A program made the translations under genes and the position numbers. DNA of 21,216 nt from CAZDDA01 sp964568045 (GTDB taxonomy: Bacteria; Bipolaricaulota; Bipolaricaulia; UBA7950; UBA9294), in the NCBI GenBank assembly GCA_964568045.1, contig CAZMOL010000021.1, positions 1 to 21,216 on the forward strand. The letters are read 5' to 3'. Shown here in pieces: positions 14,901 to 21,216 of this stretch (positions are counted from its first letter, which is position 1; each line of letters starts with the position of its first letter). A model generated the notes under the pieces. It had not been told where the DNA came from. It did no database searches and saw only the letters and a list, made by a program, of their open reading frames with translations.

Positions 14901-15868
14901 GTGACGAACAGACGCTCGACCTCCTGGAAGCGAAGATCCAGGAGCTACGCGAGCTGAACAAAACAGACGGGATGGATCTTTCCCACGAGATCACCCGGTT
15001 AGAGAAGAAGCTTGAGAAGCTGAGGGAAGAGCTGTACGCCGACCTCAGTGATTGGGAACGGGTGAAGATCGCTCGTCATCCTAAACGTCCGTATTCGTTG
15101 GACTATATACAACAGATCTTTACCGATTTCTACGAACTGCACGGGGATCGCCTTGGAGGGGACGATCGGGCCCTCCTCGCCGGTCTCGCTCGACTTGAGG
15201 GTCAACCAGTAGCGCTTCTGACCCAACAGAAGGGGCGCACGACGGAGGAGAACAAGGAGCGCTATTTTGGAATGACTCGGCCACAGGGATACCGCAAGGC
15301 AAAACGAACGATGGCACTGGCTGAGAGGTTCTCCTTTCCTGTAATCAGTCTGATCGATACTCCTGGCGCTTATCCTGGATTGGAGGCCGAAGAGCTGAAT
15401 ATCGGAGGTGCTATCGCGGAGAACCTATCAGCGATGGTTGTGCTCTGCGCTCCGATTGTCGCGGCGGTGATCGGTGAAGGGGGATCCGGCGGTGCCTTGG
15501 CGATTGGTGTAGCTGACCGAGTCATTATGCTCGAAAACGCGATCTACTCTGTAATCAGTCCCGAGGGAGCAGCCGCGATCCTATGGAAGGAAAAGGAGCG
15601 CACAAAAGAGGCCGCAGCGGCTCTTACCTTGTCTGCGCCGCACCTGCTTGAGTTGGGTGTGATTGACGAGGTTGTTCCTGAACCCCCCGGCGGCGCGCAT
15701 AAGCAACCCGAGAAGACGGCTGCTTCTTTAAAGGAGAGTCTGTTGCGCCACCTAGGAGAAGTCTCGGCAATGTCGATCGAGGAATTGCTGGCTGCCAGGT
15801 ACGAACGGTATCGTACAATCGGGCGTTACCGAACTCTACAGACAACGGAAGATGACGAGCCCTCATAG
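14897..15868 (+). CDS. accA: Acetyl-CoA carboxylase carboxyltransferase subunit alpha
   Basis: Alpha half of the carboxyltransferase, partner of AccD, 323 aa, family length. A predicted coiled-coil helix runs from about 5-48 (repeated charged heptads such as RLEKKLEKLREEL), as in AccA. The RHPKRPYSLDYI motif is at 60-71, IDTPGAYPG at 153-161, and GEGGSGGALAI at 193-203, which forms the biotin-side oxyanion region, with SPEGAAAILW at 221-230. The ATG overlaps the accD TGA (ATGA), and GGAGG lies 4 nt upstream. The biotin carboxylase and carrier genes (accC, accB) are not in the window, so the full enzyme depends on genes elsewhere. Confidence 0.97.
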   Translation: MSDEQTLDLLEAKIQELRELNKTDGMDLSHEITRLEKKLEKLREELYADLSDWERVKIARHPKRPYSLDYIQQIFTDFYELHGDRLGGDDRALLAGLARLEGQPVALLTQQKGRTTEENKERYFGMTRPQGYRKAKRTMALAERFSFPVISLIDTPGAYPGLEAEELNIGGAIAENLSAMVVLCAPIVAAVIGEGGSGGALAIGVADRVIMLENAIYSVISPEGAAAILWKEKERTKEAAAALTLSAPHLLELGVIDEVVPEPPGGAHKQPEKTAASLKESLLRHLGEVSAMSIEELLAARYERYRTIGRYRTLQTTEDDEPS

Positions 15869-15926
15869 GCATGCGGTGTTTGCCTTTCAGGGGCCGGAAG
15901 ATCGGCTTTGAACCTCAGCCAAGCAT

Positions 15927-17213
15927 TCATGGCTTGATTTCCTCGTCTACGTGGACGGCTTCCGCGATCGTTGTTTCTTCTATTTCCCGTGTTCGGTGAA
16001 AAAGGCGGTAGGTCAACAGGGCGGTGAGCAAGTATAGCGACCCGGTAATGAGGAAAATCGGTGAGAAACCGGTCCTCACTTGGAGTTTTCCACTTGCATA
16101 CGCACTGATGGCCCAGCCTCCGTTCCAGGAGAGGACCAAAAGGCTTGATGTGATTGGCCTGAGTGCTGCGGGGACAATTCCCATTGCAAAGGCAGTAAGC
16201 ACCGGGGCACTCATGTTCATCAGGGCAGTGCGCAGCAGATAGCTGCCGGCGGAGAGGGCGAAGATCGGCGAAAAGCCCATCAGGAAAAGAAACGGCAAAG
16301 AGAGCACCTGTGTCAATACAATCGTTTTCACCTTTCCCATTCGCTTAACCCAGAGGGGGACGAGCATGACTGCAAGCCCCATCGTCAATGAAGAGGCGGC
16401 GAAGAGCCCCCCCAGAACGTGGTCGGGAAGGCAGAAGCGCAGCTTGTAGAAGACGTTGACAAACGGCATAAGGAGCCCCGCTCCGAGGGAGATAGTAAGT
16501 TCAGTGAAAACCAGCTTTCCCATGACGGGACGATATCGATGCGTCTCCCCTACCTGGGTGTCTGTCTTACGCGCAGCGGAGCGGCTGCGGATTGCTGCAA
16601 GCGGAAGGAGAGAAACGGCGCACAGCGCCCCGGCGACGAGCAGTGTTCCTCGGTAGGTGCCGGCACCCTCCAACGGGAGACTAAACAGAAATGCAAACAC
16701 GCGGGGGAGGATGCCGCCGATGAGGCTTGCCAGCACGCCAGCGAGGGTGTTCAGTCCAAACTGAATGCTGAACAGGTGTGTCCGCTCCCTTTGTGTGCTC
16801 GAAGCCACCATGAACGGCGAAGAGCTGATCCAGATGAGAGACGAGCCCAGTCCGAACAGCGCGCTGGCGAGGATGAGGGTTGCCTTTTCAGGGAGGAAGA
16901 CCCAGCCAAGGAGCGCGAGCATCTGAAAGAAAGTCCCCATAAGAAGGCTCCGCTTATAGCCTATCCTAGGTAACAATACACCGACAGGAATCGCGACGAT
17001 TGCGGTGACCAAAGAGGGAATGCTGGCAAGTACGCCAAGGAATTCCTGATCGTAGCCAAGGCCGAGAGTGTAAAGATTGAAAAACAGGTAATACAGGCCG
17101 TACATGAAACCAAAGAAGACCGTACTTGCGAGAAAGAGTCTTGCGTTCCGCGAGAAGGCACGCACGTGCTTCAAGTAGGTTGGCGCTTCTTTCTTGTACA
17201 TCGGCTTGCGCAT
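15927..17213 (-). CDS. MFS transporter, substrate unknown
   Basis: Major facilitator carrier with about 12 membrane segments, 428 aa from the chosen start. The motif-A-like loop between helices two and three is GVLLPRIGYKRSLLMG (about 78-93), with the usual Gly and the basic KR. A hydrophilic central loop of about 25 residues (RSRSAARKTDTQVGETHRYR) splits the two six-helix halves. The longest frame opens at a TTG (17240), but the ATG at 17211-17213 is preferred because AAGGAG lies about 10 nt upstream of it. It is convergent with accA. The nearest assignable group is a drug/metabolite-type MFS, and nothing nearby indicates a substrate. Confidence 0.85.
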   Translation of the reverse strand: MRKPMYKKEAPTYLKHVRAFSRNARLFLASTVFFGFMYGLYYLFFNLYTLGLGYDQEFLGVLASIPSLVTAIVAIPVGVLLPRIGYKRSLLMGTFFQMLALLGWVFLPEKATLILASALFGLGSSLIWISSSPFMVASSTQRERTHLFSIQFGLNTLAGVLASLIGGILPRVFAFLFSLPLEGAGTYRGTLLVAGALCAVSLLPLAAIRSRSAARKTDTQVGETHRYRPVMGKLVFTELTISLGAGLLMPFVNVFYKLRFCLPDHVLGGLFAASSLTMGLAVMLVPLWVKRMGKVKTIVLTQVLSLPFLFLMGFSPIFALSAGSYLLRTALMNMSAPVLTAFAMGIVPAALRPITSSLLVLSWNGGWAISAYASGKLQVRTGFSPIFLITGSLYLLTALLTYRLFHRTREIEETTIAEAVHVDEEIKP

Positions 17214-17787
17214 AGTAAATCCACTCCTTGTGCCCTGCAACCTGAAGGATGGCCGCGTCCAGAAAGGCGGGTAAACCCTTGAGGTATCATTTGCGCGCGT
17301 TCTTTCGCGTCATCTCTGCGGCGAGTGTATCCACACATGTGGTCTGTATGGCTGAGAACGATCTCGACGCCATGGTCATCGCAATGACCGGTGGTCAAGC
17401 CGGTGCCGGGCGGGAAGTGCATCCCACTCCGGTACAGTGTGATCGAACGAAGCGATTGATGGCAGCCAGGCTGGCAAGCGCGAGCAGATAGCCTGTCAAG
17501 ATCTCATCGACACAGCTGCAGCCAATCCAGGAATTGGGCGCTCTGCATGGTGCTCGGCGACTAGCTTTCGGACGCCTGATTTGGCCAACAATTGCCTGCA
17601 TCCGCGATAGTAATTTCGCACACAGCAAAGGGAATCCGCAAAAGAGTGGAGAATCTAGGCATAATGAATACAATGGTTCACAGAGGCCGCGGGAATTGTC
17701 AGGAAGGCTGAGGAGACTCCCTGAGGGTGAGAGGAGAGAAAACCTTGTGTTGCGTTTTGTAGATTGCTTGCAGGTAGGGTGGATCCG
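17214..17787. other. Intergenic stretch upstream of cutA
   Basis: About 570 bases between the divergent MFS and cutA starts with no recognisable gene. Open frames on both strands (for example minus 17395-17673 and plus 17534-17787) give Cys/Arg-rich or low-complexity translations without ribosome sites or family motifs. The minus frame has one hydrophobic stretch (ILTGYLLALASLAAINRFV), too little to call a gene. No tRNA, riboswitch or intrinsic terminator was recognised. It may be decayed coding sequence, since gene density drops from here on. Confidence 0.4.
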
Positions 17788-18111
17788 ATGACAGGTTACG
17801 TACAGGTTGTGACAACGGCGGAGAGCAGAGAGGTGGCAGAGAGAATTGGCAGAAGCCTGCTGGAAAAAAGACTAGCCGCTTGTGTCCAGATTGTTGGGCC
17901 GATGACGAGCTCCTATTGGTGGCAGGATAAGATTGAGACCGCAGAAGAGTGGCTGTGTCTGATCAAGAGCAAGTCAGACCTCTATGAGGAGATAGAGCGG
18001 ACGATAAACGAGTTGCATACATACGAGACGCCAGAAATCCTCGCACTTCCTGTGGTAACAGGGAGTCGGACTTATCTGGATTGGCTGAGAGCCGAGCTGC
18101 GACGGGATTGA
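17788..18111 (+). CDS. cutA: CutA1 family protein (divalent-ion tolerance)
   Basis: Small cytosolic trimeric protein with a ferredoxin-like fold, 107 aa, the usual CutA1 length. It has the family pattern VVTTAESREVAERIGRSLLE, LAACVQIVGPMTSSYWW (29-45), EEWLCLIKS, and the HTYETPEILALPV segment at 77-89 that closes the trimer interface. It was named for copper tolerance in E. coli, but the molecular role of CutA1 is still unclear across bacteria. The ATG at 17788 is chosen over an in-frame TTG at 17764 because AGGGTGG lies 5 nt before it. The gene stands alone. Confidence 0.95.
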   Translation: MTGYVQVVTTAESREVAERIGRSLLEKRLAACVQIVGPMTSSYWWQDKIETAEEWLCLIKSKSDLYEEIERTINELHTYETPEILALPVVTGSRTYLDWLRAELRRD

Positions 18112-18161
18112 CCTCGCAAGATGAGAATTCTTCTTCTCTGTGACGACGCAAACCGAGCTGT

Positions 18162-18231
18162 GAATACGAGGGATCGATTCTAGTACTTGAATTTCTTTAC
18201 TTCGATCTCACACCTCAGCGGAATCGTATTC
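18162..18231. repeat. 8-bp inverted repeat in the cutA 3' region
   Basis: GAATACGA (18162-18169) and TCGTATTC (18224-18231) are reverse complements separated by 54 nt; the right arm sits inside a second small palindrome GGAAT-CGT-ATTCC (18220-18232). No gene is visible in 18112-18310. This could be an operator or a 3' structure for either flanking gene, and chance cannot be excluded. Confidence 0.25.
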
Positions 18232-18310
18232 CCATAAAAACACGCCGATGCAAGTTACGCCAGAGAGGCTCTTCCGAGGTCCCTTTCATCCGCTGAATAG
18301 TAGTCTGCCG

Positions 18311-18553
18311 CTACGTCGCGCGGATCTCCCGGCGCATAAAGATGATGTACGAGGCGGCAAAGCAGATCGAAGTCAACGCGATCAGTCCTACGAGCTGTGG
18401 CCAGACAATGAGGAAGCTCTGTCCGAGTGGCAAGGGGTTGGTCGGCACCTGGGCCTGCGTAAGCAGCTCTGCAACACCGACGATGGGCATTGTCCATCCG
18501 AGTGCCACTGAAAGTGGGACACGAAACTTGGAGACAAGGTGTGTGTAGATGGC
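18311..18553 (-). pseudogene. 3' remnant of an ABC-2 type transporter permease
   Basis: The minus frame ending at the TAG at 18311-18313 reads as the C-terminal 70-80 residues of an ABC-2 permease. It has VPLSVALGWTMPIVGVAELL, then SFLIVWPQLVGLIALTSICF, then AASYIIFMRREIRAT and the stop. The terminal hydrophobic helix followed by FMRREIRA is a typical end for this family. Upstream in the same frame (beyond about 18553) the translation loses membrane character and runs into the start of the oppositely oriented DUF4384 gene. The rest of the permease and its ATPase partner are absent. It is therefore a truncated relic, not a working transporter. Homology is inferred from pattern memory and should be searched. 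Confidence 0.6.
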
Positions 18554-18567
18554 GTGAGGTGGTACAC

Positions 18568-19296
18568 ATGAAAACTCGGCTGTCTGCTTTGCTAACGCTT
18601 TTTCTGATTGGGATTTTGGGTCTGGCGACACTTGTAGGCGCACAGAGTACGCCAAGCCCGCTGGGCATTGTCCCCACTCCGACGCCACAACCCCTTGCGA
18701 TTAACGTCTGGACTGACAAAACGGCCTACGGTGTGGGCGAGACAATGCGTGTGTATTTCAACGTGAACCAACCGGCGTACATCTACCTGTACGATATTCA
18801 GCCGGATGGGGTTGTCCGGCTTGTCTTTCCCAATGCTTACTCGCAGAGCAATTTTGTCTCTGCAGGAACGCACATTCTCCCGGACCATCCCTCGTACCAG
18901 TACACGGTGAAATATCCTGCCGGAGTAGAGAAGATCCAGATCTTTGCCAGCTTGACTCCACTGACCGCTGCTCCCAGCGCCTACGGGGACCCGTTCCCAA
19001 TGGTTGCTCCCGAGGAGATTCAAGGCCACATCATGGGAATCAGCTCCGAACCAACGTGTCAGCCAACCTGGGCCACTGCGTGGGCGTCATTCACGATCAC
19101 CGAGCCGCCCGCCAGCTGCCCACCGCCTACATGCTATACACCGCCTACTCCCAGCTACACCCCTCCACCCTGCTACACGCCATCGCCTCCTTGTCCGCCA
19201 GTCTTTGGCTCCTGCTTCCCGGGTTGGACTTGGTGCTACCCAAGTGTGCGATGGTCTTTTGGTCTGCGAATTCGCATCGGTTTCTGCGACCCGTAG
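18568..19296 (+). CDS. Exported DUF4384 domain protein with Pro/Cys-rich tail
   Basis: Secreted or surface protein, 242 aa. The signal peptide is MKTRLS plus a hydrophobic core to about residue 22, with cleavage after VGA (Ala25). After a Pro/Thr linker (28-43) comes a DUF4384 domain, about 44-178: INVWTDKTAYGVGETMRVYF, then AYIYLYDIQPDGVVRLVFPN, then LPDHPSYQYTVKYPAGVEKI. The last 64 residues are rich in Pro, Tyr and Cys (CYTPP-like repeats) with seven Cys at 184, 189, 202, 209, 216, 223 and 240. The ATG at 18568 has AGGTGG 5 nt upstream; the longer frame from 18490 lacks a site and would bury the signal peptide. A strong terminator follows. DUF4384 has no settled function; it often accompanies surface or kinase-linked proteins. 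Confidence 0.88.
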   Translation: MKTRLSALLTLFLIGILGLATLVGAQSTPSPLGIVPTPTPQPLAINVWTDKTAYGVGETMRVYFNVNQPAYIYLYDIQPDGVVRLVFPNAYSQSNFVSAGTHILPDHPSYQYTVKYPAGVEKIQIFASLTPLTAAPSAYGDPFPMVAPEEIQGHIMGISSEPTCQPTWATAWASFTITEPPASCPPPTCYTPPTPSYTPPPCYTPSPPCPPVFGSCFPGWTWCYPSVRWSFGLRIRIGFCDP

Positions 19297-19339
19297 GAAG
19301 GAACTCCCAGAGAGGCGTAAACAGTAGCCCTTTTTGCCG

Positions 19340-19376
19340 AAGAGGCTCCGAAAGGAGCCTCTTTCCCTTTGTTGTC
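19340..19376 (+). terminator. Rho-independent terminator after the DUF4384 gene
   Basis: A perfect 10-bp stem, AAGAGGCTCC (19340-19349) with GGAGCCTCTT (19354-19363), is closed by a GAAA tetraloop and followed by a U-rich tail (TCCCTTTGTTG). It lies 44 nt past the DUF4384 stop and points rightward. It shows that gene is the end of its transcript. Confidence 0.9.
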
Positions 19377-19743
19377 TACGGTGCTGCTTTGCCCCGAGGG
19401 TCACCAGGAAAGCCACAGAGAGATTTCTGGGAAAAGCACGGTTCTATCAGGAGGATGGATGTTGTGCTGTAATTGGCTCTTTGGCGTTTATTACACGACG
19501 AGCGGTAAGACTTGAACTACTTCCAAGGACACACTGACTTTGTACATCCTTGCTGAAATACCTGAGAATGAGTGCAGATGTCTCCAGACTTGTTGGAAGT
19601 CTTAGAGTTTGGGATATCTACGCGATGGAAAGAGCCTCGAGTTTCGAGTAGGATCGGTGAGCTTGCGGTCTGCAGGTAGTCCCACCGGGTGGGGACACTG
19701 TTTGAGCCGATCACGAAGTTCTACAAGGGAGTACGTCACTCGT
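19377..19743. other. Intergenic stretch before the second MFS gene
   Basis: About 370 bases with no gene that I can support. The open frame leading into the MFS gene from 19609 is Ser/Arg-rich without membrane or motif character and has no ribosome site, so it is treated as untranslated. A small imperfect stem (GTCCCAC with GTGGGGAC, about 19678-19695, one bulged G) lies about 50 nt before the MFS start. No clear promoter was identified. Confidence 0.4.
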
Positions 19744-20919
19744 ATGCGCGAGATGCTGAAATCCAATCGGAGGCTGTTTGTTTACCTCGTCGTCTCCAAC
19801 TTCTTGCTCTTCTTCGGCTACCGCGTGTGGGAGGCGATGTTCAACAACTTTGCCGTGGAGACGATCGGAATTGGGCCGGCAGCCATCGGCTGGGTTCAAG
19901 CGGTGCGTGAACTGCCGGGCCTGATGGGTTTTCTCCTCGGTTTCCTTGCCCTCTTTCTTTCCGAAGTCCGCGTCATGGCGTTTAGCGTCGTCCTGCTTGG
20001 GGCCGGCATGATGCTCACCGGCCAAGCGGCCAGTGTTCCGTTCTTACTCGTTAGTACGGTCGTGATGAGCGTGGGCTTCCACTTCTTCTACCCCAGTAAC
20101 AACGCCGTAGTGTTGATGGTCGTGGACAAAGAATACGCACCTAGGGCACTCGGCCAATTGCGAAGTCTGGGTGCGATTGCCGCTCTGGTGGCCACCGGCA
20201 TCGTCTTCCTGCTGGCGGGTCGGCTGGGCTATCGAACGCTGTTCATGGTCGTGGGGGGTGTTGTGATACTCGGGGGACTGATGCTGTTGCCCTTTGAGAA
20301 AGGCACGGAGGGTTTGCCCCAACGACGACGGGTTGTCTTTCGGCGGCGCTACTGGCTCTACTACACCATCGCGTTCTTAATGGGCAGTCGCCGCCACATC
20401 TTCACCACGTTTGCCATCTTCCTTTTGGTGAAAGAGCATGGTATCTCCGTCGAGACGACGGCGCTGCTGTTTCTCGCCAATAGCTTGATAAACACCTTCG
20501 CTTACCAATACGTCGGCAAACTTGTTGGCCGACTAGGTGAGAGGCTGATGCTCTCCGTTGGCTTCGGAACACTGATCCTCGTCTTCCTCGGATACGCCTA
20601 CGTGAACATTCTCCCGATACTGTTTGGCCTGTTTGTAATCGACAACATCATCTTCGGGTTCAACCTGGCCACGGCAACCTATCTACAAAAGATCGCCGTA
20701 TCGCAAGAGGAACTCACCAGCAATCTTTCGTTGGAGCAGACCATTAACCACATCGCGGCCATTGTAGTCCCAGTGGTAGGAGGCACGGTGTGGGCTCTGT
20801 TTGGCTCACAAGCTCCCTTTCTGGTGGGGGTTGGCATCGCCGCTGTGTCGTTCGTTCTTTCCCAATTCATTCGCACGCCGGCAGAGCCGGTGCCAGGCAA
20901 CAGCACCGAGCCAAGCTGA
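19744..20919 (+). CDS. MFS transporter, substrate unknown
   Basis: Major facilitator carrier, 391 aa, about 12 hydrophobic segments in two halves split by a basic loop (about residues 188-203, with QRRRVVFRRRYW). N-terminal features include FLLFFGYRVWEAMFNNFAVE and then WVQAVRELPGLMGFLLGF, with an acidic residue in the fourth-helix region. The classical motif A between helices two and three is weak. The ATG at 19744 is chosen (AAGGGAG 12 nt upstream; ATG at 19753 also possible); upstream codons in this frame do not look coded. It is not closely similar by eye to the MFS protein at 15927-17213. The gene is monocistronic as far as the window shows. Confidence 0.85.
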   Translation: MREMLKSNRRLFVYLVVSNFLLFFGYRVWEAMFNNFAVETIGIGPAAIGWVQAVRELPGLMGFLLGFLALFLSEVRVMAFSVVLLGAGMMLTGQAASVPFLLVSTVVMSVGFHFFYPSNNAVVLMVVDKEYAPRALGQLRSLGAIAALVATGIVFLLAGRLGYRTLFMVVGGVVILGGLMLLPFEKGTEGLPQRRRVVFRRRYWLYYTIAFLMGSRRHIFTTFAIFLLVKEHGISVETTALLFLANSLINTFAYQYVGKLVGRLGERLMLSVGFGTLILVFLGYAYVNILPILFGLFVIDNIIFGFNLATATYLQKIAVSQEELTSNLSLEQTINHIAAIVVPVVGGTVWALFGSQAPFLVGVGIAAVSFVLSQFIRTPAEPVPGNSTEPS

Positions 20920-21033
20920 AAAGCCTGTCGCCTGTGGAAAGGACCTCCTTTCAATCCGTTCGTGTCTAGCAAATTGCCCTTGTTGTGGCCACGCCTGACT
21001 GACACACGGACTTTTGCCACCCGGACAAATTCG

Positions 21034-21216
21034 ATGACAGATCCCGACAGGTGGCCGCCGGATCGCATTCACATCCCGGTACTGTCTAAGTCGGTCGTAG
21101 TAGGATGTCTGGGTCTGCTTGCTGATTCTGCCGCAATGCGATGTGCGACAGCAGCGCAGCGTACATCGTTTGGGATTTGCCCAAGGATACGTGGGGCTGC
21201 AGCATCCGTGCGCTAG
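21034..21216 (+). pseudogene. Short ORF with RsmH-like N-terminal motif (doubtful)
   Basis: A 60-codon frame starts MTDPDRWPPDRIHIPVL and ends at a TAG in the last three bases of the window. HIPVL followed by VVVG resembles the first 15-20 residues of RsmH (16S rRNA cytosine-1402 N4-methyltransferase). The SAM-binding DATxGxGGH motif that should follow within about 20 residues is absent in every frame. There is no good ribosome site. It may be a decayed gene start or chance. Otherwise 20920-21216 shows only a weak stem GAAAGG/CCTTTC at 20937-20952. Confidence 0.2.

Noticed and set aside
17395..17673. Minus-strand frame with one hydrophobic stretch upstream of the MFS gene
   Set aside because: A single hydrophobic run in an otherwise Cys/Arg-rich sequence without start signal or recognised motif is not enough for a gene call.
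17650..17787. Possible structured leader, riboswitch or SRP RNA before cutA
   Set aside because: The purine-rich GAGGAGA-like stretches do not match the conserved core of any riboswitch, SRP RNA, RNase P RNA or tmRNA that I can recall, and no stable long stem was found.
19004..19472. Overlapping plus-strand frames over the DUF4384 tail
   Set aside because: They are frame-shifted readings of the Pro/Cys-rich repeat region and lack start signals; the DUF4384 frame has signal peptide, domain and terminator in order.
1..21216. CRISPR array, prophage, toxin-antitoxin or defence island
   Set aside because: No regularly spaced repeats, integrase, transposase, paired small toxin-antitoxin genes or defence nuclease motifs were found on either strand.

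Overview
The window looks like a chromosomal stretch of an uncultivated bacterium recovered as a metagenome scaffold. A run of exactly 100 N flanked by a perfect 55-bp duplication is a scaffolding signature. Several starts are TTG or GTG with strong AGGAGG-type ribosome sites. A diderm is suggested weakly by a lytic transglycosylase and by exported and periplasmic proteins. The gene mix (peptide ABC uptake, acetyl-CoA synthetase with an acetate carrier, a small ferredoxin, two MFS carriers) would fit a fermentative or acetate-linked lineage such as Candidatus Bipolaricaulota (OP1/Acetothermia). That placement is a guess from gene content, not a demonstrated one.

Layout. 1-92 is the 3' end of an unidentified gene. 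331-5938 is a complete five-gene peptide/nickel-class ABC importer operon on the plus strand (binding protein, two permeases, two ATPases), with a GC-rich hairpin between the binding protein and first permease. Facing it on the minus strand (6015-6893) is a DapA-family aldolase/lyase with its own plausible sigma-70 promoter. 7038-7811 holds rnc (RNase III) and, 4 nt after its stop codon, tRNA-Arg(CCU). 8102-8986 is a patatin-like phospholipase and 9153-9335 a one-cluster ferredoxin, both minus strand. 9336-9969 appears non-coding but contains strong hairpins. 9970-12520 is an acs-satP operon (acetate activation plus acetate/succinate transport).

12595-13158 is a membrane-anchored lytic transglycosylase. 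It is divergent from a DUF502-accD-accA operon (13206-15868), which encodes both halves of the acetyl-CoA carboxylase carboxyltransferase. accD is split by the N gap, but removing the gap and one 55-bp copy restores a single uninterrupted frame, so the apparent break is an assembly artefact. 15927-17213 is an MFS carrier.

From 17.2 kb onward gene density falls. A solitary cutA (17788-18111) is followed by the 3' remnant of an ABC-2 type permease (18311-18553, minus strand). Next come an exported DUF4384 protein with an unusual Pro/Tyr/Cys-rich tail (18568-19296), a textbook terminator, and a second MFS carrier (19744-20919). The last 300 bases hold no convincing gene, only a short ORF with a motif reminiscent of the RsmH N-terminus. 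I found no CRISPR array, insertion sequence, integrase, prophage gene or defence system, and no clearly undescribed multi-gene system. The most informative oddities are the accD artefact, the DUF4384 tail, the permease remnant, an Asp-to-Asn change in the RNase III active site, and the rnc-tRNA junction.
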